Below, in pieces: positions 1-11,419 of a stretch of DNA of 64,000 bases (position 1 is the stretch's first letter; the number at the start of each line of letters is the position of its first letter). The stretch covers positions 248,001-312,000 of the forward strand of contig JAVLUZ010000508.1 in assembly GCA_036768485.1 (NCBI GenBank), in the 5' to 3' direction. The notes below the pieces were generated by a model. That model had not been told where the DNA came from and did no database searches. It saw only the letters and a program-made list of their open reading frames with translations. Source of the stretch: Mermis nigrescens (taxonomy: Eukaryota; Nematoda; Enoplea; Mermithida; Mermithidae). Made by a program: the position numbers and the translations under genes.

Positions 1-632
1 CAAAACCGTGCTTCCAGGTCGCCAAGAAAGTAAATAAATGTCATTAATAGGTATCATCCGGCGCGTAGCCCCGGAAAAATTCGACAAATTATGGTCACTA
101 ATGGCCAAAAATCATTGCAAATTGCATATCCATTCTTTACCTCGTCAAATATTTTTGCCTCCAACTTAAATCCGCCCCTGGGCAACTGCCTTTTCGCCTT
201 TTCATTTCTGATGTGGTAATAGATGCGAAAGTCTCAGCTTTTTGTGTCCACTGAGCATTAAGAAGTCAATAATTGTGACTTAACGTGAATTTTTTGATTG
301 CTTCAAATCTAATTGTACTGACAATAACACAAACAAACCATTGATCTGCAGAATATCACGTCATTCTCAAACAGCTGTATTGAAAAACAAAGGAACACGC
401 ACCTTTTGACACCATTTCTGTTATACAGGTAAAAAAGAGCGTGCTAATGTAAGTCATTTTGTGCTAATGGAAAATAATATTAGTTAGCAAGAATGCTAAT
501 GCGGGTTGTGCTAAAAAAGCTGGGCCGAAGGTGTTCTCATGTTAATAAATAGATATAGTCTACTTCAAGAAATCTTATACCTGAATGGCAATTCTTGAAT
601 TAATGTGAACCGATTATAAAACCAGTTCAGAC
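1..632. other. no gene seen; repeat fragment at the left edge
   Basis: Positions 50-180 contain GGCGCGTAGCCCCGG and flanks resembling the inside of the CA(G/T)AGGCGTAGCC family (11693-13003). The rest looks unique and non-coding. Confidence 0.35.
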
Positions 633-1053
633 CAGTGTTTTTTTACAAGGTCCGTTTTTAAATATACAAAGATGGTCCCCGAAAGTCTTTGTACATTTTG
701 TACACACAAATTTTTGGGTACTATTATATGGTATAGTATCGATTTTAGTGTGGTAAAAAGAGTTGTTCAAACTTTTGGTAGTGTATTTTAGCTAATTTCT
801 GGGTCTCTAAGGGCAAAAATCATTAAAAATCGTCTTAAAACGGCGCGAAGCGCCGAAAAATTTGACATTTTTCCTTTTGAAATGCAATTTCTGCCATTAT
901 AAAGATATATAGAACACACAATTACTCATTTCGGCATGAAGCACCGAAAATTTGCAATTTTTGTCTTCCCAAAAATCTTTGTATATGTACAAAGACGGTC
1001 CCGAAAAGTCTTTGTGCATCGGTTAAAATCTTTGCCGAGCATAAAAAACCGTG
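633..1053 (-). mobile_element. family A TIR element, copy A1 (421 bp)
   Basis: Ends CAGTGTTTTTTT and AAAAAACCGTG. Contains the family's outward TTTGTAC-type palindromes and a GGCGCGAAGCGCC hairpin (about 842-855). Flanking octamers GTTCAGAC and GTTTAAAG match at 5 of 8 positions, so this is an older copy. Confidence 0.8.
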
Positions 1054-2279
1054 GTTTAAAGTGAGGCAACAAACGTCGGTCGCACTAATTATAATTTGAT
1101 TTTATTTAATTTTAACGCGTTAATGTTACTAAGCAAAATTCTACATTATATATGAGCAGTAGACGGAAGATTAGATGACGTGTAGTGTATCGTGCTTAGT
1201 GCTACACAGCTGGGTTACTCAAGTATAAATCAGCTTCAAACAAAATGAAGAGTGCTCTCAAAAATAAGCGCAGATTTGCGTTATTTTCCAATAGCCCAAC
1301 ATAATTTGCAAAATAAAAATATGTGATGTAAATTTTCAAAATTTTTGACATTTAAGGTCGGACTATTATATACTTTATTGAGATTCTAAGCATTTAAGCT
1401 TTAAACGTTTTCAAAATATTTACTCTGAAGTCAATCCTTAAAATGCGACGGAAAACTTTGAATTTCGACTTGAAATGCTAAAAATCCTACTTGTTTAGAT
1501 CCTTGTTTGTTTCAGAAGCACTATTTAATAAATTATAGTAGGGCAAACTTCTTAGACTGTGAACGTCGCTGGTTTGAGTTGAGCATAACTTTTGACATCG
1601 CTGGAAATATTTCTTGCTATTTTTCGAAAAAAAGTTATTTCTACTCCACCCCATCCCCTCTAGAAATCGTGGATCTATTCAAAAATAATATGATTCACAT
1701 CTAAACAGCCCATTGGCCAGGATTTTATTTCAGGGAGAGAGAATGGCTAATATCTTGAAAATATATATAACGTTTATAAGCCAGCTTCTGCGATAAATCG
1801 ACATTTTCTGGCGTGTTTTGCATCATGGAATCATATCTTTAGCTTGTGGTGATAAAATAAATAATAGTGATTCGAGAAGAATTTTAGCGTTTTTACTCTT
1901 TTGAACTCAATTTTGCAGTCTTTTTAGGACAAACAATGCATCAATGTGCACATTATAAAACTTTGCAGCAAAGTAATGGGAATTTTTGACTGTTCTTATA
2001 ATTTTATCCCTTGAAGCTCAATTCTGAAGCTCTCTGAAGATAAGCAAAACAGAAATTGGATTTGGCGCAAAGCGCAAGAAAATTACAAACATTTTGTAAT
2101 CCTTTTAAGCTCAATTTTACAGGTTTCTGAATATAAGCAATGCCGTAATTACATCTAGCATGAAGTACGAGAAAATTTTGAAACTTATTTATTTACACTA
2201 AATTATGCAACTTTCTGAATCAGTGGTGGATGTAGGATTTTCCAAAGGATGGCAGTGCCCCAGCTAATTCAAAAACAGT
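1054..2279. other. no gene seen; decayed repeat at 2050-2260
   Basis: AT-rich DNA. A 66-codon open frame near 1507 has no recognisable features. 2050-2260 carries GGCGCAAAGCGCAAG and spacing like the D/G families; otherwise nothing. Confidence 0.4.
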
Positions 2280-3830
2280 CAAGGACAGGCCTGGTTTTTA
2301 AAAAATTTTACCTGTTTTTTTGAGAGGTTATCTGGCTTCTGAAAAAAGGTTGCCCGATCCCGAAAAAGATTGCCCGCTTTTGAAAAAGGCTGACTGGTTC
2401 CAGTAAAAGGTTGTCTGGTTTTTGAAGAAAATATTGTCTGGCTCATGAGAAAAGTTGCCCGGTTTCTGAAAATAAGGTTTTCTTGTTTCTGAAATAAGGT
2501 TGCCCGGTTCATTAAAGTTGCCTCTTTCTTGAAAAAGGTTCCCTGGTTTCTGAAAAATGGTACATAGTCTGGTTTTAGAATGAAAAGTTGTCTGCTTTCT
2601 AAATAAGGTTGTCTGCTTCTTGAGAAAGGGTTGTCTGGCTCGTGAAAAAGGTTGGCTGGTTCCTTAAAAGGTTGGTTAGTTCCCAAAAAAGGTTGGCTGC
2701 TTCCATGAAAAGGTTAGTTGGTTCCCAAAAAAGGTTGCCTGCTCCTTAAAAGGTTTGTCGGTTCCCAAAAAGGTTGGATGGTTCATTAGAAAGGTTGGTT
2801 GGTTCCCAAAAAGGTTGCCTGCTCCTTAAAGAGGTTGGTCGGTTCTCAAAAAAGTTGGCTGGTTCCTCAAAAAGGTTAGTGGGTTCCCAAAAAAGATAGT
2901 TGATTCCCAAAAAAGGTTGGCCGGTTCCTTAAAGAGGTCGGTCGGTTCCCAAAAACAGGTTGCCTGCTCCCTTATAAAGGTTGGTTTGCTCCCAAAATAG
3001 GTTGGCTGGTTCCTGAAAAAGGTTGGTCGGTTCCCAAAAAGGTTGGCTGGTTCCTTAAACAGGTAGGCTAGTTCCCAAAAAAGGTTGGCTGCTTCCATGA
3101 AAAGGTTGGTTGGTTCCCAAAAGAGGTTGCCTGCTCCCTTAAAAAGGTTGGTCGGTCCCCAAAAAAGGTTGGATGGTCCGTTAAAAAGGTTGGCTGGTTC
3201 CTGAAAAGGGTTAGCCGGTTCCCAAAAAAGGTTAGCTTATTCCTTAAAAAGGTTGGTCAATTCTCAAAAAAGGTTGGCTGGTTCCTTAAAAAGGTAGGTT
3301 AGTTCCCAAAAAAGGTTGCCTGCTCCCTTAAAAAGGTTGGTCGGTTCCCAAAAAGGTTGGCTGGTTCCTTAAAAAGGTTGGCTGGTTCCTTAAAAAGGTT
3401 GGCTGGTTTCTTAAAAAGGTAGGTTAGTTCCCACAAAAGGTTGGTTAGTTCCCACAAAAGGTTGGCTGCTTCCATGAAAAGGTTGGCTGGTTTCCAAAAA
3501 GGTTGCCTGCTCCCTTAAAAAGGTTGGTCGGTTCCCAAAAAAGGTTGGCTGCTCCCTCAAAAAACGTTGATTTGTTCCTAAAAGGTTGGCTGCTCTCTTT
3601 AAAAAATTGAGTGGTTCCCAAAAGAATTGGTGGTTTCCAAAAAAAGTTGGCTGCTCCTATTAAAAGGTTGGTCGGTTCGCAAAAAGATTGTCTGCCACTT
3701 AAAAAGGTTGGTCGGTTCCCAAGAAAGGTTGGTGCTTCCATAAATAAATTAGTTGGTCCTCAAAAAAGTTCGACTGCTTCTCAAAAAGGGTTATCTTGAT
3801 TTGTCATGAACTTGGAAAAAGGTTACTTGG
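2280..3830. repeat. degenerate minisatellite, about 21-24 bp unit, about 1.5 kb
   Basis: Tandem units such as GGTTGGCTGGTTCCTTAAAA alternating with GGTTGGTCGGTTCCCAAAA; unit length varies by a few bases through A-run length. Roughly 60-70 units. Near-multiple-of-3 units leave open frames on the minus strand with repeated NLFKEPANLF-like peptides, which I do not regard as genes. Confidence 0.9.
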
Positions 3831-4031
3831 TACATAGGTAGCATAAGTAGTTTGCTCATTTGCTTCTCAAGTCGTCATATTTAGACTGTCAATCGACCTT
3901 CAGCATGTATCTATGCCCATGTACAGAACATAGCCCCCATCCCAGAGACACTTCGCCCCGTTGCACGATTGGTCCGGCCCATTGCCGGTTGAGGGCGATA
4001 TGGGGCATTGCCCAGGTGTGTGTGTGTGAGC

Positions 4032-4351
4032 AGTATACCGTGTCTCCCTAGGACGCATGTGTTATAACATAGCCTGTGTTATAGCATAGGCTTAGGAGGG
4101 CGTGGCTTGCGCCCTTGAGTTATAGTTATTTCAAGTTTTCCCCCAGGGAAATTTCCCCCTCCCCTGACCCAGGGCCCCTGGCCCTGGGCTGGCGCATGCC
4201 TTCTCCCGGGCAGGCACCTATGCTACAACACAGACTATGCTAAAGCATTGCGCCCTGTCTTTACCTCAGGGCGCAAGCCACGCCCCTCTCCGCCTATGCT
4301 ATAACACAGGCTATGTTATAAGACATGCGTCCTAGGGAGACACGGTATACT
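4032..4351. mobile_element. foldback element with 84-bp inverted arms
   Basis: Arms 4032-4115 and 4268-4351 are inverted copies with about 5 mismatches, beginning AGTATACCGTGTCTCCC. The 152-base GC-rich loop contains a third partial copy (about 4214-4255). Both outer edges abut GT runs, suggesting insertion into a GT microsatellite; a target duplication cannot be defined there. Confidence 0.85.
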
Positions 4352-4510
4352 ACTCGTGTGTGTGTGTATGCGTGCGGATCCGAATCTCCCTGGATCCTAA
4401 AAAACATTCGGTTACACACACAAAAAACACACACACACACACACCATGCTCGCACGCACACACGCATGCGCACTCACACACACACATGCATGCATGCATA
4501 TAACGAATGA
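4352..4510. repeat. GT/AC microsatellites
   Basis: Short GT run after the foldback arm, then AC tracts at about 4415-4445 and 4465-4486 and a CATG run. Low-complexity DNA with accidental open frames. Confidence 0.85.
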
Positions 4511-4954
4511 ACAGGAATGACAAAAGAATTAATACAAGAAAAAATATTTGATTTAAGGAATGTAAAAGGAATAAATCAATGAGATAAATAAAGCCTATTA
4601 TTACTAAGGAAAATAATGAATAGAATTGAGCAAAATAGAGAGGACCAATGTTAGCGTCTTACTTCCATAACTTAGTCTGATAAAATGGGAGTACCGGCTT
4701 ACTGTATATATTTGAAATGATAGACTTTAAGCACTGTAGAGTTGTAAATTTTGAAGCCCTGCATATTTATCAATATTGGCAAGAGTTTAGTTAAAATTTG
4801 TTTCTCGCCTTTCACTGCACATATTTTGCAAAAAAATCTGGACATTAAATCCATTTATGCCTATTTCTGAAAGTATAGTATATAAATAAACAAATGTACT
4901 TATGCAAACATACATATAATGATATAAATAAACGGACGGATTTCTCTACTTTAA

Positions 4955-5817
4955 GGCCTGAATGACAGAACGTGGGTTAAACGTAACCTTAGGTTAAAAT
5001 CGAGTAAAATCCAACAGAAATCTCGGGTTAAACTCCTTTTGGTATGTCAGGAAGCGGGTTGACTTTAACCTATGGTTTAAGTCGGGTAACATATCGGGTT
5101 AAACGTCGGCATGACAAGAAGCGTTTTAAACCAACGGTGGGTTAAAAGTGATTGATTTAAGTCGAGATTTTTAAACCTGCTCCTAGCAGGGGTTTTTTCG
5201 GGTTGTCTATCTTATTGCATTACTGGCCATGCATGTTTTGGTTATACTGAGCTCAAAAATTAATCCGTGCTGTTTCAAACTCAGAGCAAATAGAATAACC
5301 AGTGCCTACGCTATTGGTCAGAATAATTTTAAAAGTTCGGATTGTTTCGAACACATCATACAAAAGGCGGTCAAAACGATTAGATGCTGATTCAGATTGA
5401 GGGAATTCTTATTTTATTTTTGATTATTTTTTTCATTTAACGTCTTTACTAATTGTACTTATTACTTTGACCGATTTTTATTTCCTTATTTTCATCGCAT
5501 ACGCAATGGTTGACGAATCAGTGACAACATTACTGCATATTAAATAACATGGCCATTCTGTATTATTTAAGCAGTACAAATGAACATTTACTGCCTTCGA
5601 TACATGTTCGGCATTGCAAAATACGCGTCAATCTCGGGTTAAAGTAATAAAAAATTGGGTTACCTTGCTTAAATCATGGGTTAGCTTACCCGAGTTTAAC
5701 CCATCTTCTGTCTTACGGGTAAAATTCAATCTAAGGTTAAATTTAACCGTGGGTTAGCTAACTGGAGAAATCCCGTTAACCCAAGGGTAAACTAATCCAC
5801 GTTCTGTCATTCGGGCC
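4955..5817. mobile_element. 863-bp TIR element with GGGTTAA subterminal repeats
   Basis: TIRs GGCCTGAATGACAGAACG and its inverted partner (24 of 26 match). Inside, many GGGTTAA/TTAACCC words cluster near both ends. Flanks TAA and TCA are near the 3-bp TAA/TTA duplication of PIF/Harbinger elements. No transposase. Confidence 0.8.
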
Positions 5818-5911
5818 TCAGTCGGTCGTTCCCCCATCCTATCAACAGTCATAAATTTTTATTCTTCGATTTGTGGCATAGACTTGCTCTATCGGTTTAG
5901 CTAGAAATCGC

Positions 5912-6308
5912 TATACATGATCTGGAGGGGGAGTTTCGCCCCCTACCGTAGCAGAAAAATTTTTACCCCCACCCCGCTAGAAATTTTTTCACCCCTCTGA
6001 ATTCGCAATTTTTCAAATTTTGGAAATCTCACTGAAAATTCACAGAAAAGGTGCTTTTCAAAGCCTTCCAGCTCTTTAATGCTCAAAAGTGCCAAATTTT
6101 TCGGCGCTCCGCGCTTTATACTAATGTTTAATTACAATCTGTAAAATTCATTCAAATTTTTTTTTAAATTTTTTGTTTTTATGCTTTAATACGATAGAGC
6201 ATCGTCAGAAACGCCGACAAACGATATTTTAACGCGTATCTACTATTTTTAGGCCCAAAAGGCATCTTGAAATTTCACCCTTCCCCAGAATTCCTATGCT
6301 GTGCATGT
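5912..6308 (+). mobile_element. family B dispersed element, copy B1
   Basis: Runs from TACATGATCTGG to ATGCTGTGCATGTCTG, the usual family ends. Contains CAAAAGTG..AAATTTTTCGGCGCT and the TTTTGTTCAATTT...TGCTCTA..GAGCATCGTCAGAAACG block shared by about 14 copies. No clear target duplication. Confidence 0.7.
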
Positions 6309-6406
6309 CTGTCACTCACCTCCTATAAAACTGGTCGACTTCCCTCCGATGCCCATCTCAATCACAATTTAGAGCCATTGCATCTCTGTACGCACCACTT
6401 TAGATC

Positions 6407-7308
6407 ATACGTGTAACGGCTCGAAATTTGGGGGTGGGGGTCCCGGCCATTTCTAGGGGAAGGGGTTCAATGACCTGCAATTTATAACCAAAAACGGCCA
6501 AAAAACGCCTAAAAAGGGCGAAAGGAATTCGATTTTGCTAAAAAATCGGGGAGGGGTCGAAAATTTTCCGGCTTTGGGGGAGGGGAATAGGGTGACGTCT
6601 AATGTGGTGGGGATCCTACCCAGTGATCGACCGGGCTTAAAAAGTATGGGCCCAGGCTTGAGCGTCGGGCCCGGGCCTACATGTATTTAAAACATGTATT
6701 TGATAATAAATTAACGTATATATAATATTTTGATATAAATATTGCTTAAAAACAATATTATATTTTTCATCATAAAATATTTTAACCAAATCTGAGAACG
6801 TTATAGCATGAGTACGACACATTACACATTGAAGTTATTGAGTAAGCATGTACAATACAGCACGTAAGGGGTATTATTGCCTATAGGGAATGGTCTGAGC
6901 TTAACTATATGCGTCCAGTTGCAGTCGTGCGTGCACTGATTCCTGTTGAATCTGTGCTAATGGATGCAGATAACTTAAGAGAGCGAAGCAGAAGACATTC
7001 AGATATTGAGGAAAATATGCTAATCAGAACGTAAAGGGTTGAACGCGATTGAAACATAATGAGTATTCACGATACGAGTATGATGATTGTGACTATATTT
7101 CTACAACCAATAAACTAGAAGAATCTTTAACTCGCTTTGCTATTGCGTCACAATGATGAAAATTGGAACCTTGAAATAACTATTAATTTTAGGCCCGGGC
7201 TCGGCCCTATATATAGCCGTGCCCGGCCTGCCCTGACCGGCCGTGCCTGGTCCGCGCTCGGGTACCCGTTCGATCACTGATCCTACTCCATCTCCCGTCT
7301 TACATATG
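6407..7308 (+). mobile_element. family C element, copy C1, split by a hAT-like insertion
   Basis: Left part starts ACGTGTAACGGCTC; right part ends TCCCGTCTTACATATG. The element at 6621-7279 interrupts it. Family C ends are (A)TACATGTAAC / GTTACGTGTA(T) and the interior is rich in AAAACGGCC and CCAAAAA words. Confidence 0.75.
6621..7279. mobile_element. hAT-like element, CAGTGATCGACCGGGC ends (659 bp)
   Basis: Starts CAGTGATCGACCGGGC and ends GTTCGATCACTG, with GC-rich GGGCCCGGGC subterminal words and an AT-rich core. Flanking octamers ATCCTACC and ATCCTACT match 7 of 8. A 61-codon open frame on the minus strand at the left end is not recognisable. Confidence 0.85.
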
Positions 7309-7629
7309 TGCTTCACTTAGCCAGAGATTTTCCAATAAAACTGAAATAAATGTCATTCGGTCAAAAAACGTGTTATGCTGGTTGGTTATGCGTTTTGATA
7401 TTAATACGATTGAAAACACGTCGGCGATTCACAAAAGTTTTTCTACTGACAAAAGCATGTCCTATGTAGACAGGTTAGATGAACTTCACTTATCTAGAAC
7501 CTTTACAAGTAAGACAAATTTATAGCGATTCACTTTAAGCATGTCAATCAACTCAAACGTCCTTTTCATTGATGAATGTTTTTAGGAATTTTTAAATGTA
7601 ACTTAACCTTTCAGAGGCCAATTTTTAGA

Positions 7630-8389
7630 TAACTTTATTGGGCTCAAAGTTAGCGGATACGCAAAACATCATTTTTTGGTTTCTGACGATGCTCTATCTT
7701 TCTAGGGCATAAAAACATAAAAACATTCAGGAAAAATCAGAACAATTCAAATGAATTGAAGAAAATAAGTCAAAAATGATTATATGGCACGTAGCACTGA
7801 AAATTTAACACTTTTGAGCAAAGAAACGCTTAAAACAGCACCTTTTCTACAAACTTTTTGGGATTTTTTGGAAGATCGCGAATTCGAAAGAGGATGTACA
7901 AATTTCTGGAGGTTGGCTGAAACCCCCAGAATCATGTATGATAGTGTATTATCCTTAGTAATGTTGTCTTATTCAGCTATGCTCAGCATGGGAATTCTGG
8001 GGGGATTTCGAAATACCTGTTTTGGGCTCTAAAAATGGTGGATAACAGACATGATCTTGGAGGGGCGTAGACCTCTCCAGTCTTGATATCCAATATGTGT
8101 ATTTCACCTGTTGCATATGTACGCCATGGTTAGATATAATCTATGTTCATGATGTTTATGGCTTTAAAGTCTATCAAATCGATAGCAAAACAAAAGCCTC
8201 ATTCAGATCTGTAACAGCTCAAAATTGTGGGGGTTGAGTAGTCGGCCATTTCGGGGATAAATGACCTTCAATTTTTAGTCAAAAATGGCAAAAAACACTT
8301 AAAATGGCCAAGAAATACAAGTTTCTCCCAAAAATGCTGGGTTCGAAAATTTATGACTTTGATGAAGGGTGACGACAATAGGTGCACAG
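7630..8389 (-). mobile_element. family B and C fragments
   Basis: 7630-7942 is family B in reverse (CTGACGATGCTCTATCTTTCT...CCCCCAGAATCATGTATG); 7985-8060 is a second B end; 8207-8380 resembles family C. No gene recognised. Confidence 0.5.
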
Positions 8390-8721
8390 CAGGGACGCAC
8401 GCAGGATTTTTTTTAAAGGGGGTCCGAAATTGATGACCCTATATTTTGAAATATCTTAACGGGGCGCAAGATGAAGTGCAATTTCTGACGTTTCCGAACA
8501 TGCTCTATCCATTAAAGTCATAGATTTCAAACTTTTCGAAAATTTTGTTTTTTTCTAATATGCTATGAAAAATAACGTTTTTTGGCCGCGATTGAGACAA
8601 ATTTATGGAAAATAAGAATCGTATGGCGCGAAGCGCCGAAAAAGATAATTTTTATCATTCTTCATGCATCATCTTACCTTTCCAAAATTATTTTTGAGCG
8701 TAACCCTTGCGTACGCCCATG
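8390..8721 (+). mobile_element. family F hAT-like element, copy F1 (332 bp), perfect TSD
   Basis: Begins CAGGGACGCACGCAGG, ends CCTTGCGTACGCCCATG. GTGCACAG is duplicated exactly at 8382-8389 and 8722-8729. Contains GGCGCGAAGCGCCG (about 8623). Confidence 0.9.
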
Positions 8722-8962
8722 GTGCACAGCATGACTGATCTGGGGGGGGGTCAAAAATTGAGTTTTTTGGGCCAAAATGACCTGAAAAACTGGTATATGC
8801 GCCAAAATAGCATTAAAATTACGTTATTTACACAGTTTATGGTCAATTTCAAGCACTTTCAAAGAAAGTTTTCAATTTTCACCGTTTTTTGGCCTCCATT
8901 TTGCCTTATTTTTCCCACAAAATTTTCCATTTTTCGATTCTGTAGGGGTCTAGATCCCAAAC

Positions 8963-9395
8963 CATACGTGTAACGGCTCAAAATTTTGTGTTGGGGCCCC
9001 CGGAAATTTTTAGGGGTGGGGGAAGGGTAAATGACCTCCAATTTTTGGCAAAAAATGGCAAAAAAACGCCTAAAAACGGCCTAAAAATTGGATTTTTGTT
9101 CAAAATGGGGGGTCAGAAATTTTCTGGCTTTGGGGGATTGGGAAATCTCTCACTAAACTCTAACGTCCTCCCTATCCCTTCAAAGTCAGAAAATTTTTGA
9201 CACCTTCCCCCGATTTAACGGAAAAATTTAATTTTTTGACCGTTTTTGGGCGTTTTTTGGCCGTTTTTGGCCAAAAATTGAAATCATTCATCTCCTTCCC
9301 TCTATAAATGGCCGGGACCCCTCAAATTTCGAGTCGTTACATGTATGGGAGGACGTTTGACTTTGGGTGGGGAATCCCCCTACCCCTCTCTTACT
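8963..9395. mobile_element. inverted pair of family C copies
   Basis: A plus-oriented C copy starts CATACGTGTAACGGCTC at 8963; a minus-oriented copy ends GTCGTTACATGTATGG at 9347; the right end of the first resumes to about 9395. The arms, about 200 bp each, could fold into a long hairpin if transcribed. Confidence 0.65.
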
Positions 9396-10427
9396 TGTAT
9401 GCCCCAACCCCCCGACACGTGCACTAGGACCAACCTTAGGTGGAGAATTCCTATCCCCTGTCACATATGTGGCTTCATGCTTCGAATAACAGAAATGAAA
9501 AGTGATCTTTTTCGAGAAAAGTCTTGTGGGGTATCGTTTGCTAGAACTAATTGAATGTGTTATAGTGTATAATGCCTCAGAACCCACGCTGCGCATATGC
9601 TTTGATGAGCAGTCAAATGCTTTTCAGCTTCAAAATCATCGCTCCAGGTACCCGATTGACCTGAGTGGCTTGTTTTTTCTGCAATTAATAAGAACGAATA
9701 ATGAATAAGCGACGTCGTGCGCACGCTGTCGAAGTTTCCATTTTAAAAGCTCGTGATTTTGCTGTTTGCTGCGCAACATGCTTTCAAAAACTCTTTCTTA
9801 TCGGCCTATGACAGTCATCAGTCTGCCACGTGCTATGCTATTTTTAGGAAATTATTTTTGCGCCTCACTTCTGCACGTGGAACATCTCCCGTGCACGTGC
9901 TGAACGCCTTATTATTTTTCAACCGCCAAAAACATGCTTGCTTATTCGGTACGATTGAAATTAGCGCTTGTAACGATGATGTGATAAATATAATTTACCA
10001 GGCATTGTTTCGACTTTTGTGCATATGCATGTTGATGCGAAGTTATAAAATAATTCCGATTTTGTGTATCTATTTGTTTACAGCAATATATGATGTCTTT
10101 TTAGAATTCTCATTACAAAGTGATGCGCTGTCATTCCATTGCTCATCTTTTTTTGATAAATAGATGGAAATCCCTTTATTAGGTTAATTATTTTATGCAA
10201 AAATAATGGTGCTATGCTGTTTTTATGAAATTATATATTTTTATGCAATACTCTTTATAAGTTTACGTTTTCTGTCTTGGCGGTTTAGCATGTTTGGTTC
10301 ATTTAATACCTACTGTTTGCGCAATGTTTTGATTTAATGCTTATTTCAATGTATGAATCGCCTTTGTATTTCGAAAGCTTTAAGGAAGCATGCTCAAATT
10401 AAAAAAGCTTGTGGCGCGAAATCTCCT
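9396..10427. other. no gene recognised; low-confidence 136-codon open frame
   Basis: Apparently unique DNA, no dispersed family except short C-like remnants to about 9475. The plus-strand frame 9753-10163 is Phe/Leu/Ile/Cys-rich with no motif I recognise; its neighbourhood shows no splice or coding conservation. Confidence 0.35.
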
Positions 10428-11419
10428 GGGCCCGGTTTCCGAATGAAGGGGTTAAGCTAACCCCGGGGTAAAATTCGATAAATTTTGTCGAGATGAGGGT
10501 TAAATAATTAATCACCGGTTTCCGAATGAAGGGGTCAACTAACCCATAAGGTTTAATTTTAACCCTTTGGGATTAACTTAACCTCAGGGTTTATTTAACC
10601 CTTTGGGGCTAAGTGCGTTGTATATAATATGCATTTGATATCAGTACTTATCTCGGGTTTTCGAATGCAAGGGTTAAATTGTTGAGGGTTAACTTTCCCT
10701 GTTTTGTCCTATAAAAATTGACCCTGATGCCGATCAGGATTTATTTCTACAAACTGTATTGGTCGCTCACGGTTCGGTGTGTATTAGCAGTCTGAATAGC
10801 TTTAAATTATGTGCTATTGTGAGAAAAATTAAAGTGAATTGAATTATAGTCCGTTTTATTTTTTTATAATCCGGTTTTCATTTGAATTTAATCAGGATGA
10901 ATCAGGCTACAAAAGTGGACTAAAATTTTGATGCAGTAAAGCGCTTTAAAAGTGGCAAACATCTCCCCATAACTCGGTATACTGTAGAACATCAAAACTA
11001 TGGTCTTAGTTTACAACACTTACTCATTTTAAATTTTTTCAAAAACCTCAAAGTTTAATGAAACGGACTATATTACGCGAGTTATATATTCGATATACAA
11101 TGAAATGCAAATTCCAGAATCTTTGATGTTTCTAATAACACTACCAATGTTATGAAATATTTGATTGTCCAGTTCCAAATTTTTTATTATCGGAATTCTG
11201 AGTCTGACTAAATTTTTTATTATCGGAATTCTGAGTCTGACTATTTCCAATTCCGAGTTTGATGATTCCATTTTAATATATGCAGGGGTGTATTTATGAG
11301 GGAGCGAGGGGAAAATGAAAAATAGGCAATATAAAACCGCAAAAAAACGTTATTCTGTACGTGAGTAGTTGTTTTAAACTTATTTTTGATTGTTTTGGAA
11401 AAAGTTGGGATACCGACCG

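Noticed and set aside
2279..3741. Three minus-strand open frames (90-135 codons) with repeated NLFKEPANLF-like peptides
   Set aside because: They are the translation of the minisatellite; unit length near a multiple of 3 keeps frames open. No start context, splice sites or other coding sign.
9753..10163. 136-codon open frame upstream of ACC
   Set aside because: Hydrophobic, AT-driven composition with no recognisable motif or neighbouring exon; within chance for 64 kb of such DNA.
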